64,000 bases of DNA from Caenorhabditis remanei (GCF_010183535.1 NC_071331.1:24614001-24678000), one strand, 5' to 3'. Shown: positions 1 to 13,271, numbered from the stretch's first letter. Notes: generated by a model from the letters alone, not told the origin. Program-made: numbers and translations.

Positions 1-1368
1 GATTCCCCGTAGTCGAAAGTGCCTATGACCAATTTTATACAACATTTTGCTGAAGATTTTCGGCGCAGCAGTGAAATCTTTAAAGCTATGATAAAATAAA
101 ACCAAAGTTTTTTGGATCCCCATTTATAAACCAAAATAACTCACCTTAATTAAAAATCCAATTAAAAAGATGATGCATTCATCATTCCAAAAAAATCATT
201 GTTTCTTTTCGACCATCCATTCAGTAGGAAGCCTGAAAATGGAACTTTATTCTGAACGGGGGGGGGGGGGGGGGGAAATGACAGGACGTTTTGAAACCAG
301 CCATTTTGAAACTATGAAAAATTAAGCTGTGGATTTCGAAAAATATCTCTTCTCTTAGGCAGAAATGTCTGGTTTCAAAGCGTCCTAGTTTTAATTTGAA
401 ACCAGATGGATCTATCTTGGTTCTGAAAAAGAGACATCTGGACGATTTGAAACTGTTATAGGACAGATATTTTGAATCGATCCATTTTATTGAGTAAGCA
501 GAGAGAGGTGCAGATGGACCGACCTCTCTCCGTCCAGATGTTAAGTCTTGTGGCTCCGCGTGCATTTTCCTCCCTCGTCCCTCTCACTCATGTGACCACC
601 CGCAAGACGGACGAGCCACAAGAGTGACGGAGACTCGGGCGATAGAATAAGAAAGGGACCAACGACCAGAAGAGGTCGAATGGCCTTTCACAAAAACCAA
701 AGTTTTTGGATTTATCATTTATAAACCAAAATAACTCACCTCAATTAAATATCCAATTAAAAAGAGCATTCATCATTCCATTCCGATAGGAAGTCTGAAA
801 TAGTAAGACAATCTATAAATCTGGTCATTGGTACTTTGGACTACGAAGAATCCATTTTTGCAGTCAAAACCGGCTGAATGTCTCTGCGAGTCGAGTTATG
901 AGCTCTCAAACTTGGACAAGTAGTATACACAAAGACGTCTTATTTTTTACGTTTTAAACCAGACATTTTGAAACAATACATAAAAAATTAGTCAATTCTA
1001 TTTAATTAGTGTGGATTTAAAGTAATATCTCTAGTAGGTAGGAATGTCCCGGTTCTAAAACGTCCTGTGTCTATTTCGATACTCAAATCGTTTTGAAACC
1101 AGATTTTGACAGCTAGACGCGTTGAAACCGGAAAAGTTAATCTGGTTTCAAAACGTCCTAAAAAAAGAAACCAACCTCAAAATATAAAAAATAATCAATA
1201 CATATAGCTCGTCGTTCGTTGTGTGTTTGAGAATAAGTGTACACACATAGAGAGTTTCTCTCAGACTCCTTCTCACTAGGGACCACTCACAAAATATCTT
1301 CTTTTTTGCAATGTTACACTCTCAAGACGAGCGTCAGCCGCTATCTTCTGCTCCCATCTTTTTCAAAA
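1..1368. repeat. Gene-free repeat region with a direct repeat and dispersed units
   Basis: I see no convincing exon here. A stretch of about 85 bp at 103-187 recurs in the same orientation at about 697-780; both contain AAACCAAAATAACTCACC and CCAATTAAAAAGA. The start of the window (TAGTCGAAAGTGCCTATGACC) is partly mirrored at about 825-850 (GGTCATTGGTACTTTGGACTA), so the two copies may be halves of an inverted element. The phrase GTTTCAAAACGTCCT and its complement occur repeatedly between 290 and 1160, again as dispersed inverted units. The open frame at 221-565 crosses these repeats and is not believed. Confidence 0.5.
258..275 (+). repeat. Homopolymer of 18 guanines
   Basis: An uninterrupted run of 18 G. 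Such tracts can form G-quadruplexes; in C. elegans the helicase DOG-1 (FANCJ family) protects them from deletion (established knowledge). A second long G run is at 808-824 of the 51 kb interval. Confidence 0.95.
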
Positions 1369-1370
1369 TA

Positions 1371-2639
1371 TTAGGTTGATGCATAAGTTTCTTTCTTTTT
1401 TGAAGGTGTGACTTTGGTCCCCGGTCTCTAAGCGATGAGGTTGTTTTTCAACCCAAACATTTTTGCATTTTTATGACCTCTTTAGTGGCTAACATATAAT
1501 GTTTCAAGTTGGTGCCTAGACACTCCGCTCGTGAAAACGATGGCTTTTTTGATCGCCAACCAAATGCCTATTTTGGAAGGTTTTTTGATTTTTGTCGCAT
1601 TGGTATCAAAATAATAAGATCTTTATAAGAAATTAATTGCAATTTATAAAACAAGACTTGATCTTGTTATCTCATTTTAATTTTCAGTCGGAATGTTGAA
1701 AACAAAAAAGTTAAGATCAGACTATTGAGAGCAACGAGAAATCATTGTTCAGCTGGGTTCAAACAGATTACAGAAATATTTGAGAGAACATTTGTACCAA
1801 ACTATTTGTAAAAGTTTGAGGGGAAAATGAGTAAGTTATGCCATAAAAAAGTTTATGACACAGCTATCAAATCAAGTGATAAAACTTGGCTGATAAATTT
1901 CTTATGATTTTTGCTCTTTCGAGAAATTTTGTGTACTAGACCTGAGTGGAGTCTAGGTCTCTTCTCAACGCTCACAAATAAGTCTGAATTATTTTGTTGT
2001 AAGTAGTCAATAGTACATACATTGATCTGAAAATGTGCAAAATATTTAGTGGATTGCTTTAGAGATTGGAGCAGTAGGCCTCATCAAACTCAAAAATCAC
2101 GTGATTTTGATGATGTTGACTTGGGGCTTCCTCCGAAAAAGGACAATTGATGTGAATATCGGAAACAAAGTAAGTTTAGAAACATCAATGTCTACTTTAC
2201 TTAATAATAAACATTTCCACCGATTTCCCTATCTACAGTTAAAGAAATATCAAAAATACTCGCACACTCCTAAATTTCTGATCCTAACCTTTCGTCCGGG
2301 ACCCGCACTGAACTATCGTTGCTTAGTTGGAATGCGTTTATTTGTTTTTTATAAATGACTTTTCTTGCTTGTTTTAATTCTGAATAGCTCACCCATTCTT
2401 GTCAACATTTTCTAGGAAAAAAATGGAGACGAAAAGTGGTAGCAAAAAAGGGTTACTCAAGTGTTTTGACGTGCCTCCTGCTGAGATTAAACGGATGGTG
2501 GACGTCAAGTCACAGGTATAATAACAATGAGTTATAGGTACTAACCAACAATGTTTCTTATTATGTGAACTATTAGTCTTCTAGAAATTTCATACCAAAA
2601 ATTACCCAAAAAAAGAAAGAAACTTATGCATCAACCTAA
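1371..2639. mobile_element. Mariner-type element, decayed or non-autonomous
   Basis: The left end begins TTAGGTTGATGCATAAGTTT. The right end, at about 2609-2639, is its exact reverse complement over about 31 bp. TA lies immediately outside both ends (1369-1370 and 2640-2641), the target duplication of Tc1/mariner elements; TTAGGTTG...CATAAGTTTC is a typical mariner-family end. The interior of about 1.2 kb shows no intact transposase frame. An exon-like stretch at about 2423-2516 (ATG shortly after a TTTCTAG acceptor, ending at CAG|GTATAA) codes for about 31 residues I do not recognise. The element is probably an inactive or internally rearranged copy. Confidence 0.8.
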
Positions 2640-2641
2640 TA

Positions 2642-3062
2642 GTTTCCTTAGACTTAGCTTGTCAGGGCAGTTTGATTGATTGTAAATGTGGCTTAACTTT
2701 CTGGGGTTTCTAGACCATAGACTTCAAATTTTCGCGGCGAGACACAAAAACCCAGACTTGTCAAAAATCGATTGAATCAGTGGTGAATTGGAGCAGCGAT
2801 GACCTTGACTGCGTTTCTCTCAGACGAGCAATTTCAGCCTTTCTGTTCTTTCTGGTTCCACTTGAAAAGGAAGTAGATTCCATCGTAGCTAGCAAGTGCG
2901 GCACTACATGTGTTACTAACATAGTTTCTTCTATTCTTTCTTTATTATTTCTATTCTCTAGATTTCTGTCTTAATTCCTTAGATTTCTCAATTCCCCTCG
3001 GGCGGTACAACAAACAGCAGATGTTTCCATACAACAGGTCAACGAACTCACACATTGTCATC
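2642..3062. other. No supported gene
   Basis: About 420 bp between the mariner end and the next inverted-repeat element. One open frame at 2780-2974 codes for a hydrophobic tail, but it lacks splice support, recognisable domains and a clear start context. I regard it as chance. Confidence 0.4.
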
Positions 3063-3600
3063 ATCCATCTGATTTCCCAGCAAGATAAGTGACAGGTGTG
3101 AGTGTTTGTGACAAAGTAACACAGGTCTTCATATACATTATTTGAATTCTCCTGGGACGAATTTTATTGATCCCGATCTAGAAGAGATGTCATGTAGACA
3201 GGGTGTGAACAAGGAAGTCAATCATGTGAAGAAATCTGCCTGTGTTCTTTTTTCTTTTTCTTTTTCTCGGCCGCAAATACTCACACCTGTCACTTATCAG
3301 CCTGGGAAATCGGATAGATGAGACCAACTAAGCCACGCCCCCCTTCCCCCAACCCAGAAGAGGTCAGCCAGGTGGAATATAGTCAGTTGTCCATTTCACT
3401 TTCATACCGAGCAGTCCTCTCTTTTTGGGCTTTTTATTTTTTATTGCTTTTTACCCGTTTATAACTCTCTAGATATCTTTCTGGCTTTATTAGATTTCTC
3501 ATTGATTAATTTTTAGCCACCACTACAACCACTACAACGATCGACTGCCGCAACACACCAATGGACCAACGAAAAGGATGGAGACAAAAATAAGGTGAGT
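3063..3600. mobile_element. Inverted-repeat element related to the 58 kb palindrome
   Basis: The segment at about 3067-3110 (containing GATAAGTGACAGGTGTGAG) faces an inverted copy at about 3278-3325 (CTCACACCTGTCACTTATC). The same pair, with the neighbouring GAGCAGTCCTCT motif (about 3410), recurs around 58.38-58.44 and 58.81-58.96 kb. An exon-like segment at 3517-3594 (acceptor TTTTTAG, donor GTGAGTAAC) corresponds loosely to the exon-like segment at 59810-59893. The two loci therefore carry members of one mobile family. Its transposase, if any, is not visible here. The outer boundaries are uncertain. Confidence 0.55.
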
Positions 3601-4100
3601 AACAGGCACTTCACTCTGACTTCCGCGCGGATGTAAAACATAAAACTGAATTCTTAAATTTCTTAAAATTCTTAATAACTTTATTAGGTAGAGTAATTGG
3701 AGTCCCATGAGAGAGGACTGCTCTGGCGGTCCTCTCTCCTTTTCAGGCAATATTTGACTCCGCCCACCCTTCCTTTGCGTCCCCATCTCATTTAGTTTGG
3801 TCAGCGGTCCCTTACCTCTCCGTTCATGATAATGAGTATTGTCTTTATCCTCATTTCACTTTCATGTGCATTGACAACATAACCGTCGTCATTCTCGTAC
3901 TTTTATATATGAATTTTCATAGAATTGTTTTTTTGAAATTAAAAAAAAAATATTTATTCCAGCCGAAAATCACCACGTCAATCAACCACATTGCTACGTT
4001 GTAACATATCAAACGACGACTAGGAGATAACGAGCAGGAACTGCAATCACAATCAAACAAATGGAATCAATTCGTCGAGCACATTCTACACACAGAAGTG
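3601..4100. other. No firm gene; possible short 5' exon
   Basis: A GC-poor stretch with a TTATTCCAG acceptor near 3962 and a short frame at about 4061-4099 starting ATGGAATCAATTCG and ending at GAA|GTGAGT. That is the shape of a first coding exon of 12-13 residues. The next 9 kb are satellite and no continuation on the plus strand was found, so I do not call a gene. Confidence 0.25.
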
Positions 4101-7100
4101 AGTTTCTCCTCTATAGATATCATAAAAATTTTCATTAAAAGATAGGAAATAAACAAATAGGCCATCTGACACGTCTGTCGTGGAGAATTTAGTCTTCTCC
4201 CCTGCAGATATCTTTAGATTTCTTATCAAAACGATAAGAAATAAATATATAGGCCAACTGACACGTCTGTCGTGGAGAATTTAGTCTTCTCCCCTGCAGA
4301 TATCTTTAGATTTCTTATCAAAACGATAAGAAATAAATATATAGGCCAACTGACACGTCTGTCGTGGAGAATTTAGTCTTCTCCCCTGCAGATATCTTTA
4401 GATTTCTTATCAAAACGATAAGAAATAAATATATAGGCCAACTGACACGTCTGTCGTGGAGAATTTAGTCTTCTCCCCTGCAGATATCTTTAGATTTCTT
4501 ATCAAAAGGATAAGAAATAAATATATAGGCCAACTGACACGTCTGTCGTGGAGAATTTAGTCTTCTCCCCTGCAGATATCTTTAGATTTCTTATCAAAAC
4601 GATAAGAAATAAATATATAGGCCATCTGACACGTCTGTCGTGGAGAATTTAGTCTTCTCCCCTGCAGATATCTTTAGATTTCTTATCAAAACGATAAGAA
4701 ATAAATATATAGGCCATCTGACACGTCTGTCGTGGAGAATTTAGTCTTCTCCCCTGCAGATATCTTTAGATTTCTTATCAAAACGATAAGAAATAAATAT
4801 ATAGGCCAACTGACACGTCTGTCGTGGAGAATTTAGTCTTCTCCCCTGCAGATATCTTTAGATTTCTTATCAAAACGATAAGAAATAAATATATAGGCCA
4901 TCTGACACGTCTGTCGTGGAGAATTTAGTCTTCTCCCCTGCAGATATCTTTAGATTTCTTATCAAAAGGATAAGAAATAAATATATAGGCCATCTGACAC
5001 GTCTGTCGTGGAGAATTTAGTCTTCTCCCCTGCAGATATCTTTAGATTCTTATCAAAACGATAAGAAATAAATATATAGGCCAACTGACACGTCTGTCGT
5101 GGAGAATTTAGTCTTCTCCCCTGCAGATATCTTTAGATTTCTTATCAAAACGATAAGAAATAAATATATAGGCCAACTGACACGTCTGTCGTGGAGAATT
5201 TAGTCTTCTCCCCTGCAGATATCTTTAGATTTCTTATCAAAACGATAAGAAATAAATATATAGGCCAACTGACACGTCTGTCGTGGAGAATTTAGTCTTC
5301 TCCCCTGCAGATATCTTTAGATTTCTTATCAAAACGATAAGAAATAAATATATAGGCCATCTGACACGTCTGTCGTGGAGAATTTAGTCTTCTCCCCTGC
5401 AGATATCTTTAGATTCTTATCAAAACGATAAGAAATAAATATATAGGCCATCTGACACGTCTGTCGTGGAGAATTTAGTCTTCTCCCCTGCAGATATCTT
5501 TAGATTTCTTATCAAAACGATAAGAAATAAATATATAGGCCATCTGACACGTCTGTCGTGGAGAATTTAGTCTTCTCCCCTGCAGATATCTTTAGATTTC
5601 TTATCAAAAGGATAAGAAATAAACAAATAGGCCAACTGACACGTCTGTCGTGGAGAATTTAGTCTTCTCCCCTGCAGATATCTTTAGATTCTTATCAAAA
5701 CGATAAGAAATAAATATATAGGCCAACTGACACGTCTGTCGTGGAGAATTTAGTCTTCTCCCCTGCAGATATCTTTAGATTCTTATCAAAACGATAAGAA
5801 ATAAATATATAGGCCATCTGACACGTCTGTCGTGGAGAATTTAGTCTTCTCCCCTGCAGATATCTTTAGATTTCTTATCAAAACGATAAGAAATAAATAT
5901 ATAGGCCATCTGACACGTCTGTCGTGGAGAATTTAGTCTTCTCCCCTGCAGATATCTTTAGATTTCTTATCAAAAGGATAAGAAATAAATATATAGGCCA
6001 ACTGACACGTCTGTCGTGGAGAATTTAGTCTTCTCCCCTGCAGATATCTTTAGATTCTTATCAAAACGATAAGAAATAAATATATAGGCCAACTGACACG
6101 TCTGTCGTGGAGAATTTAGTCTTCTCCCCTGCAGATATCTTTAGATTCTTATCAAAACGATAAGAAATAAATATATAGGCCAACTGACACGTCTGTCGTG
6201 GAGAATTTAGTCTTCTCCCCTGCAGATATCTTTAGATTCTTATCAAAACGATAAGAAATAAATATATAGGCCATCTGACACGTCTGTCGTGGAGAATTTA
6301 GTCTTCTCCCCTGCAGATATCTTTAGATTTCTTATCAAAAGGATAAGAAATAAACAAATAGGCCAACTGACACGTCTGTCGTGGAGAATTTAGTCTTCTC
6401 CCCTGCAGATATCTTTAGATTCTTATCAAAACGATAAGAAATAAATATATAGGCCAACTGACACGTCTGTCGTGGAGAATTTAGTCTTCTCCCCTGCAGA
6501 TATCTTTAGATTCTTATCAAAACGATAAGAAATAAATATATAGGCCATCTGACACGTCTGTCGTGGAGAATTTAGTCTTCTCCCCTGCAGATATCTTTAG
6601 ATTTCTTATCAAAACGATAAGAAATAAATATATAGGCCAACTGACACGTCTGTCGTGGAGAATTTAGTCTTCTCCCCTGCAGATATCTTTAGATTTCTTA
6701 TCAAAACGATAAGAAATAAATATATAGGCCATCTGACACGTCTGTCGTGGAGAATTTAGTCTTCTCCCCTGCAGATATCTTTAGATTTCTTATCAAAAGG
6801 ATAAGAAATAAATATATAGGCCAACTGACACGTCTGTCGTGGAGAATTTAGTCTTCTCCCCTGCAGATATCTTTAGATTCTTATCAAAACGATAAGAAAT
6901 AAATATATAGGCCAACTGACACGTCTGTCGTGGAGAATTTAGTCTTCTCCCCTGCAGATATCTTTAGATTCTTATCAAAACGATAAGAAATAAATATATA
7001 GGCCAACTGACACGTCTGTCGTGGAGAATTTAGTCTTCTCCCCTGCAGATATCTTTAGATTCTTATCAAAACGATAAGAAATAAATATATAGGCCATCTG

Positions 7101-10100
7101 ACACGTCTGTCGTGGAGAATTTAGTCTTCTCCCCTGCAGATATCTTTAGATTTCTTATCAAAAGGATAAGAAATAAACAAATAGGCCAACTGACACGTCT
7201 GTCGTGGAGAATTTAGTCTTCTCCCCTGCAGATATCTTTAGATTTCTTATCAAAAGGATAAGAAATAAACAAATAGGCCAACTGACACGTCTGTCGTGGA
7301 GAATTTAGTCTTCTCCCCTGCAGATATCTTTAGATTTCTTATCAAAACGATAAGAAATAAATATATAGGCCATCTGACACGTCTGTCGTGGAGAATTTAG
7401 TCTTCTCCCCTGCAGATATCTTTAGATTTCTTATCAAAAGGATAAGAAATAAATATATAGGCCAACTGACACGTCTGTCGTGGAGAATTTAGTCTTCTCC
7501 CCTGCAGATATCTTTAGATTTCTTATCAAAACGATAAGAAATAAATATATAGGCCAACTGACACGTCTGTCGTGGAGAATTTAGTCTTCTCCCCTGCAGA
7601 TATCTTTAGATTTCTTATCAAAACGATAAGAAATAAATATATAGGCCATCTGACACGTCTGTCGTGGAGAATTTAGTCTTCTCCCCTGCAGATATCTTTA
7701 GATTTCTTATCAAAAGGATAAGAAATAAATATATAGGCCAACTGACACGTCTGTCGTGGAGAATTTAGTCTTCTCCCCTGCAGATATCTTTAGATTTCTT
7801 ATCAAAAGGATAAGAAATAAATATATAGGCCAACTGACACGTCTGTCGTGGAGAATTTAGTCTTCTCCCCTGCAGATATCTTTAGATTTCTTATCAAAAC
7901 GATAAGAAATAAATATATAGGCCAACTGACACGTCTGTCGTGGAGAATTTAGTCTTCTCCCCTGCAGATATCTTTAGATTTCTTATCAAAACGATAAGAA
8001 ATAAATATATAGGCCATCTGACACGTCTGTCGTGGAGAATTTAGTCTTCTCCCCTGCAGATATCTTTAGATTTCTTATCAAAAGGATAAGAAATAAATAT
8101 ATAGGCCAACTGACACGTCTGTCGTGGAGAATTTAGTCTTCTCCCCTGCAGATATCTTTAGATTTCTTATCAAAACGATAAGAAATAAATATATAGGCCA
8201 ACTGACACGTCTGTCGTGGAGAATTTAGTCTTCTCCCCTGCAGATATCTTTAGATTTCTTATCAAAACGATAAGAAATAAATATATAGGCCATCTGACAC
8301 GTCTGTCGTGGAGAATTTAGTCTTCTCCCCTGCAGATATCTTTAGATTTCTTATCAAAAGGATAAGAAATAAATATATAGGCCAACTGACACGTCTGTCG
8401 TGGAGAATTTAGTCTTCTCCCCTGCAGATATCTTTAGATTCTTATCAAAACGATAAGAAATAAATATATAGGCCAACTGACACGTCTGTCGTGGAGAATT
8501 TAGTCTTCTCCCCTGCAGATATCTTTAGATTCTTATCAAAACGATAAGAAATAAATATATAGGCCAACTGACACGTCTGTCGTGGAGAATTTAGTCTTCT
8601 CCCCTGCAGATATCTTTAGATTCTTATCAAAACGATAAGAAATAAATATATAGGCCATCTGACACGTCTGTCGTGGAGAATTTAGTCTTCTCCCCTGCAG
8701 ATATCTTTAGATTTCTTATCAAAAGGATAAGAAATAAATATATAGGCCAACTGACACGTCTGTCGTGGAGAATTTAGTCTTCTCCCCTGCAGATATCTTT
8801 AGATTTCTTATCAAAAGGATAAGAAATAAATATATAGGCCAACTGACACGTCTGTCGTGGAGAATTTAGTCTTCTCCCCTGCAGATATCTTTAGATTCTT
8901 ATCAAAACGATAAGAAATAAATATATAGGCCAACTGACACGTCTGTCGTGGAGAATTTAGTCTTCTCCCCTGCAGATATCTTTAGATTTCTTATCAAAAC
9001 GATAAGAAATAAATATATAGGCCATCTGACACGTCTGTCGTGGAGAATTTAGTCTTCTCCCCTGCAGATATCTTTAGATTTCTTATCAAAAGGATAAGAA
9101 ATAAATATATAGGCCATCTGACACGTCTGTCGTGGAGAATTTAGTCTTCTCCCCTGCAGATATCTTTAGATTCTTATCAAAACGATAAGAAATAAATATA
9201 TAGGCCAACTGACACGTCTGTCGTGGAGAATTTAGTCTTCTCCCCTGCAGATATCTTTAGATTTCTTATCAAAAGGATAAGAAATAAACAAATAGGCCAA
9301 CTGACACGTCTGTCGTGGAGAATTTAGTCTTCTCCCCTGCAGATATCTTTAGATTTCTTATCAAAACGATAAGAAATAAATATATAGGCCATCTGACACG
9401 TCTGTCGTGGAGAATTTAGTCTTCTCCCCTGCAGATATCTTTAGATTTCTTATCAAAACGATAAGAAATAAATATATAGGCCAACTGACACGTCTGTCGT
9501 GGAGAATTTAGTCTTCTCCCCTGCAGATATCTTTAGATTTCTTATCAAAACGATAAGAAATAAATATATAGGCCATCTGACACGTCTGTCGTGGAGAATT
9601 TAGTCTTCTCCCCTGCAGATATCTTTAGATTTCTTATCAAAACGATAAGAAATAAATATATAGGCCAACTGACACGTCTGTCGTGGAGAATTTAGTCTTC
9701 TCCCCTGCAGATATCTTTAGATTTCTTATCAAAACGATAAGAAATAAATATATAGGCCATCTGACACGTCTGTCGTGGAGAATTTAGTCTTCTCCCCTGC
9801 AGATATCTTTAGATTTCTTATCAAAACGATAAGAAATAAACAAATAGGCCAACTGACACGTCTGTCGTGGAGAATTTAGTCTTCTCCCCTGCAGATATCT
9901 TTAGATTTCTTATCAAAACGATAAGAAATAAATATATAGGCCATCTGACACGTCTGTCGTGGAGAATTTAGTCTTCTCCCCTGCAGATATCTTTAGATTT
10001 CTTATCAAAACGATAAGAAATAAATATATAGGCCATCTGACACGTCTGTCGTGGAGAATTTAGTCTTCTCCCCTGCAGATATCTTTAGATTTCTTATCAA

Positions 10101-13100
10101 AACGATAAGAAATAAACAAATAGGCCAACTGACACGTCTGTCGTGGAGAATTTAGTCTTCTCCCCTGCAGATATCTTTAGATTTCTTATCAAAACGATAA
10201 GAAATAAACAAATAGGCCAACTGACACGTCTGTCGTGGAGAATTTAGTCTTCTCCCCTGCAGATATCTTTAGATTTCTTATCAAAACGATAAGAAATAAA
10301 TATATAGGCCATCTGACACGTCTGTCGTGGAGAATTTAGTCTTCTCCCCTGCAGATATCTTTAGATTTCTTATCAAAACGATAAGAAATAAATATATAGG
10401 CCATCTGACACGTCTGTCGTGGAGAATTTAGTCTTCTCCCCTGCAGATATCTTTAGATTTCTTATCAAAACGATAAGAAATAAATATATAGGCCAACTGA
10501 CACGTCTGTCGTGGAGAATTTAGTCTTCTCCCCTGCAGATATCTTTAGATTTCTTATCAAAACGATAAGAAATAAACAAATAGGCCAACTGACACGTCTG
10601 TCGTGGAGAATTTAGTCTTCTCCCCTGCAGATATCTTTAGATTTCTTATCAAAACGATAAGAAATAAATATATAGGCCAACTGACACGTCTGTCGTGGAG
10701 AATTTAGTCTTCTCCCCTGCAGATATCTTTAGATTTCTTATCAAAACGATAAGAAATAAACAAATAGGCCAACTGACACGTCTGTCGTGGAGAATTTAGT
10801 CTTCTCCCCTGCAGATATCTTTAGATTTCTTATCAAAACGATAAGAAATAAATATATAGGCCAACTGACACGTCTGTCGTGGAGAATTTAGTCTTCTCCC
10901 CTGCAGATATCTTTAGATTTCTTATCAAAACGATAAGAAATAAATATATAGGCCAACTGACACGTCTGTCGTGGAGAATTTAGTCTTCTCCCCTGCAGAT
11001 ATCTTTAGATTTCTTATCAAAACGATAAGAAATAAACAAATAGGCCAACTGACACGTCTGTCGTGGAGAATTTAGTCTTCTCCCCTGCAGATATCTTTAG
11101 ATTTCTTATCAAAACGATAAGAAATAAACATATAGGCCAACTGACACGTCTGTCGTGGAGAATTTAGTCTTCTCCCCTGCAGATATCTTTAGATTTCTTA
11201 TCAAAACGATAAGAAATAAATATATAGGCCAACTGACACGTCTGTCGTGGAGAATTTAGTCTTCTCCCCTGCAGATATCTTTAGATTTCTTATCAAAACG
11301 ATAAGAAATAAACAAATAGGCCAACTGACACGTCTGTCGTGGAGAATTTAGTCTTCTCCCCTGCAGATATCTTTAGATTTCTTATCAAAACGATAAGAAA
11401 TAAATATATAGGCCAACTGACACGTCTGTCGTGGAGAATTTAGTCTTCTCCCCTGCAGATATCTTTAGATTTCTTATCAAAACGATAAGAAATAAACAAA
11501 TAGGCCAACTGACACGTCTGTCGTGGAGAATTTAGTCTTCTCCCCTGCAGATATCTTTAGATTTCTTATCAAAACGATAAGAAATAAACAAATAGGCCAA
11601 CTGACACGTCTGTCGTGGAGAATTTAGTCTTCTCCCCTGCAGATATCTTTAGATTTCTTATCAAAACGATAAGAAATAAACAAATAGGCCAACTGACACG
11701 TCTGTCGTGGAGAATTTAGTCTTCTCCCCTGCAGATATCTTTAGATTTCTTATCAAAACGATAAGAAATAAACAAATAGGCCAACTGACACGTCTGTCGT
11801 GGAGAATTTAGTCTTCTCCCCTGCAGATATCTTTAGATTTCTTATCAAAACGATAAGAAATAAATATATAGGCCAACTGACACGTCTGTCGTGGAGAATT
11901 TAGTCTTCTCCCCTGCAGATATCTTTAGATTTCTTATCAAAACGATAAGAAATAAATATATAGGCCATCTGACACGTCTGTCGTGGAGAATTTAGTCTTC
12001 TCCCCTGCAGATATCTTTAGATTTCTTATCAAAACGATAAGAAATAAATATATAGGCCAACTGACACGTCTGTCGTGGAGAATTTAGTCTTCTCCCCTGC
12101 AGATATCTTTAGATTTCTTATCAAAACGATAAGAAATAAATATATAGGCCATCTGACACGTCTGTCGTGGAGAATTTAGTCTTCTCCCCTGCAGATATCT
12201 TTAGATTTCTTATCAAAACGATAAGAAATAAACAAATAGGCCAACTGACACGTCTGTCGTGGAGAATTTAGTCTTCTCCCCTGCAGATATCTTTAGATTT
12301 CTTATCAAAACGATAAGAAATAAATATATAGGCCAACTGACACGTCTGTCGTGGAGAATTTAGTCTTCTCCCCTGCAGATATCTTTAGATTTCTTATCAA
12401 AACGATAAGAAATAAATATATAGGCCATCTGACACGTCTGTCGTGGAGAATTTAGTCTTCTCCCCTGCAGATATCTTTAGATTTCTTATCAAAACGATAA
12501 GAAATAAATATATAGGCCAACTGACACGTCTGTCGTGGAGAATTTAGTCTTCTCCCCTGCAGATATCTTTAGATTTCTTATCAAAACGATAAGAAATAAA
12601 CAAATAGGCCAACTGACACGTCTGTCGTGGAGAATTTAGTCTTCTCCCCTGCAGATATCTTTAGATTTCTTATCAAAACGATAAGAAATAAACAAATAGG
12701 CCAACTGACACGTCTGTCGTGGAGAATTTAGTCTTCTCCCCTGCAGATATCTTTAGATTTCTTATCAAAACGATAAGAAATAAATATATAGGCCAACTGA
12801 CACGTCTGTCGTGGAGAATTTAGTCTTCTCCCCTGCAGATATCTTTAGATTTCTTATCAAAACGATAAGAAATAAACAAATAGGCCAACTGACACGTCTG
12901 TCGTGGAGAATTTAGTCTTCTCCCCTGCAGATATCTTTAGATTTCTTATCAAAACGATAAGAAATAAATATATAGGCCAACTGACACGTCTGTCGTGGAG
13001 AATTTAGTCTTCTCCCCTGCAGATATCTTTAGATTTCTTATCAAAACGATAAGAAATAAACAAATAGGCCAACTGACACGTCTGTCGTGGAGAATTTAGT

Positions 13101-13271
13101 CTTCTCCCCTGCAGATATCTTTAGATTTCTTATCAAAACGATAAGAAATAAACAAATAGGCCAACTGACACGTCTGTCGTGGAGAATTTAGTCTTCTCCC
13201 CTGCAGATATCTTTAGATTTCTTATCAAAACGATAAGAAATAAACAAATAGGCCAACTGACACGTCTGTCG
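4101..13271. repeat. 92-bp satellite array, about 100 copies
   Basis: Near-identical tandem units follow one another from about 4139 to 13271. The period is 92 bp, or 91 bp where AGATTTCTT loses one T. A diverged first unit (about 4101-4138) marks the left edge; the right edge is an abrupt stop after CACGTCTGTCG at 13271. Each unit holds two short inverted repeats: CTTATC-AAAAC-GATAAG, which also makes paired GATA sites, and GGAGAA-TTTAGTC-TTCTCC. Each also carries one CTGCAG and one GATATC site. Only four positions vary commonly: AACGAT or AAGGAT, AAATATATA or AAACAAATA, CCAACT or CCATCT, and AGATTTCTT or AGATTCTT. I see no coding capacity, and no separate control region inside. Confidence 0.97.

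Noticed and set aside
4061..4099. Possible first coding exon ATGGAATCAATTCGTCG
   Set aside because: It ends in a fair donor but no following exon was found; the donor itself lies in the diverged first satellite unit.
4101..13271. Resemblance of the 92-bp array to a CRISPR locus
   Set aside because: There are no variable spacers; the whole 92-bp unit repeats. The genome is eukaryotic.
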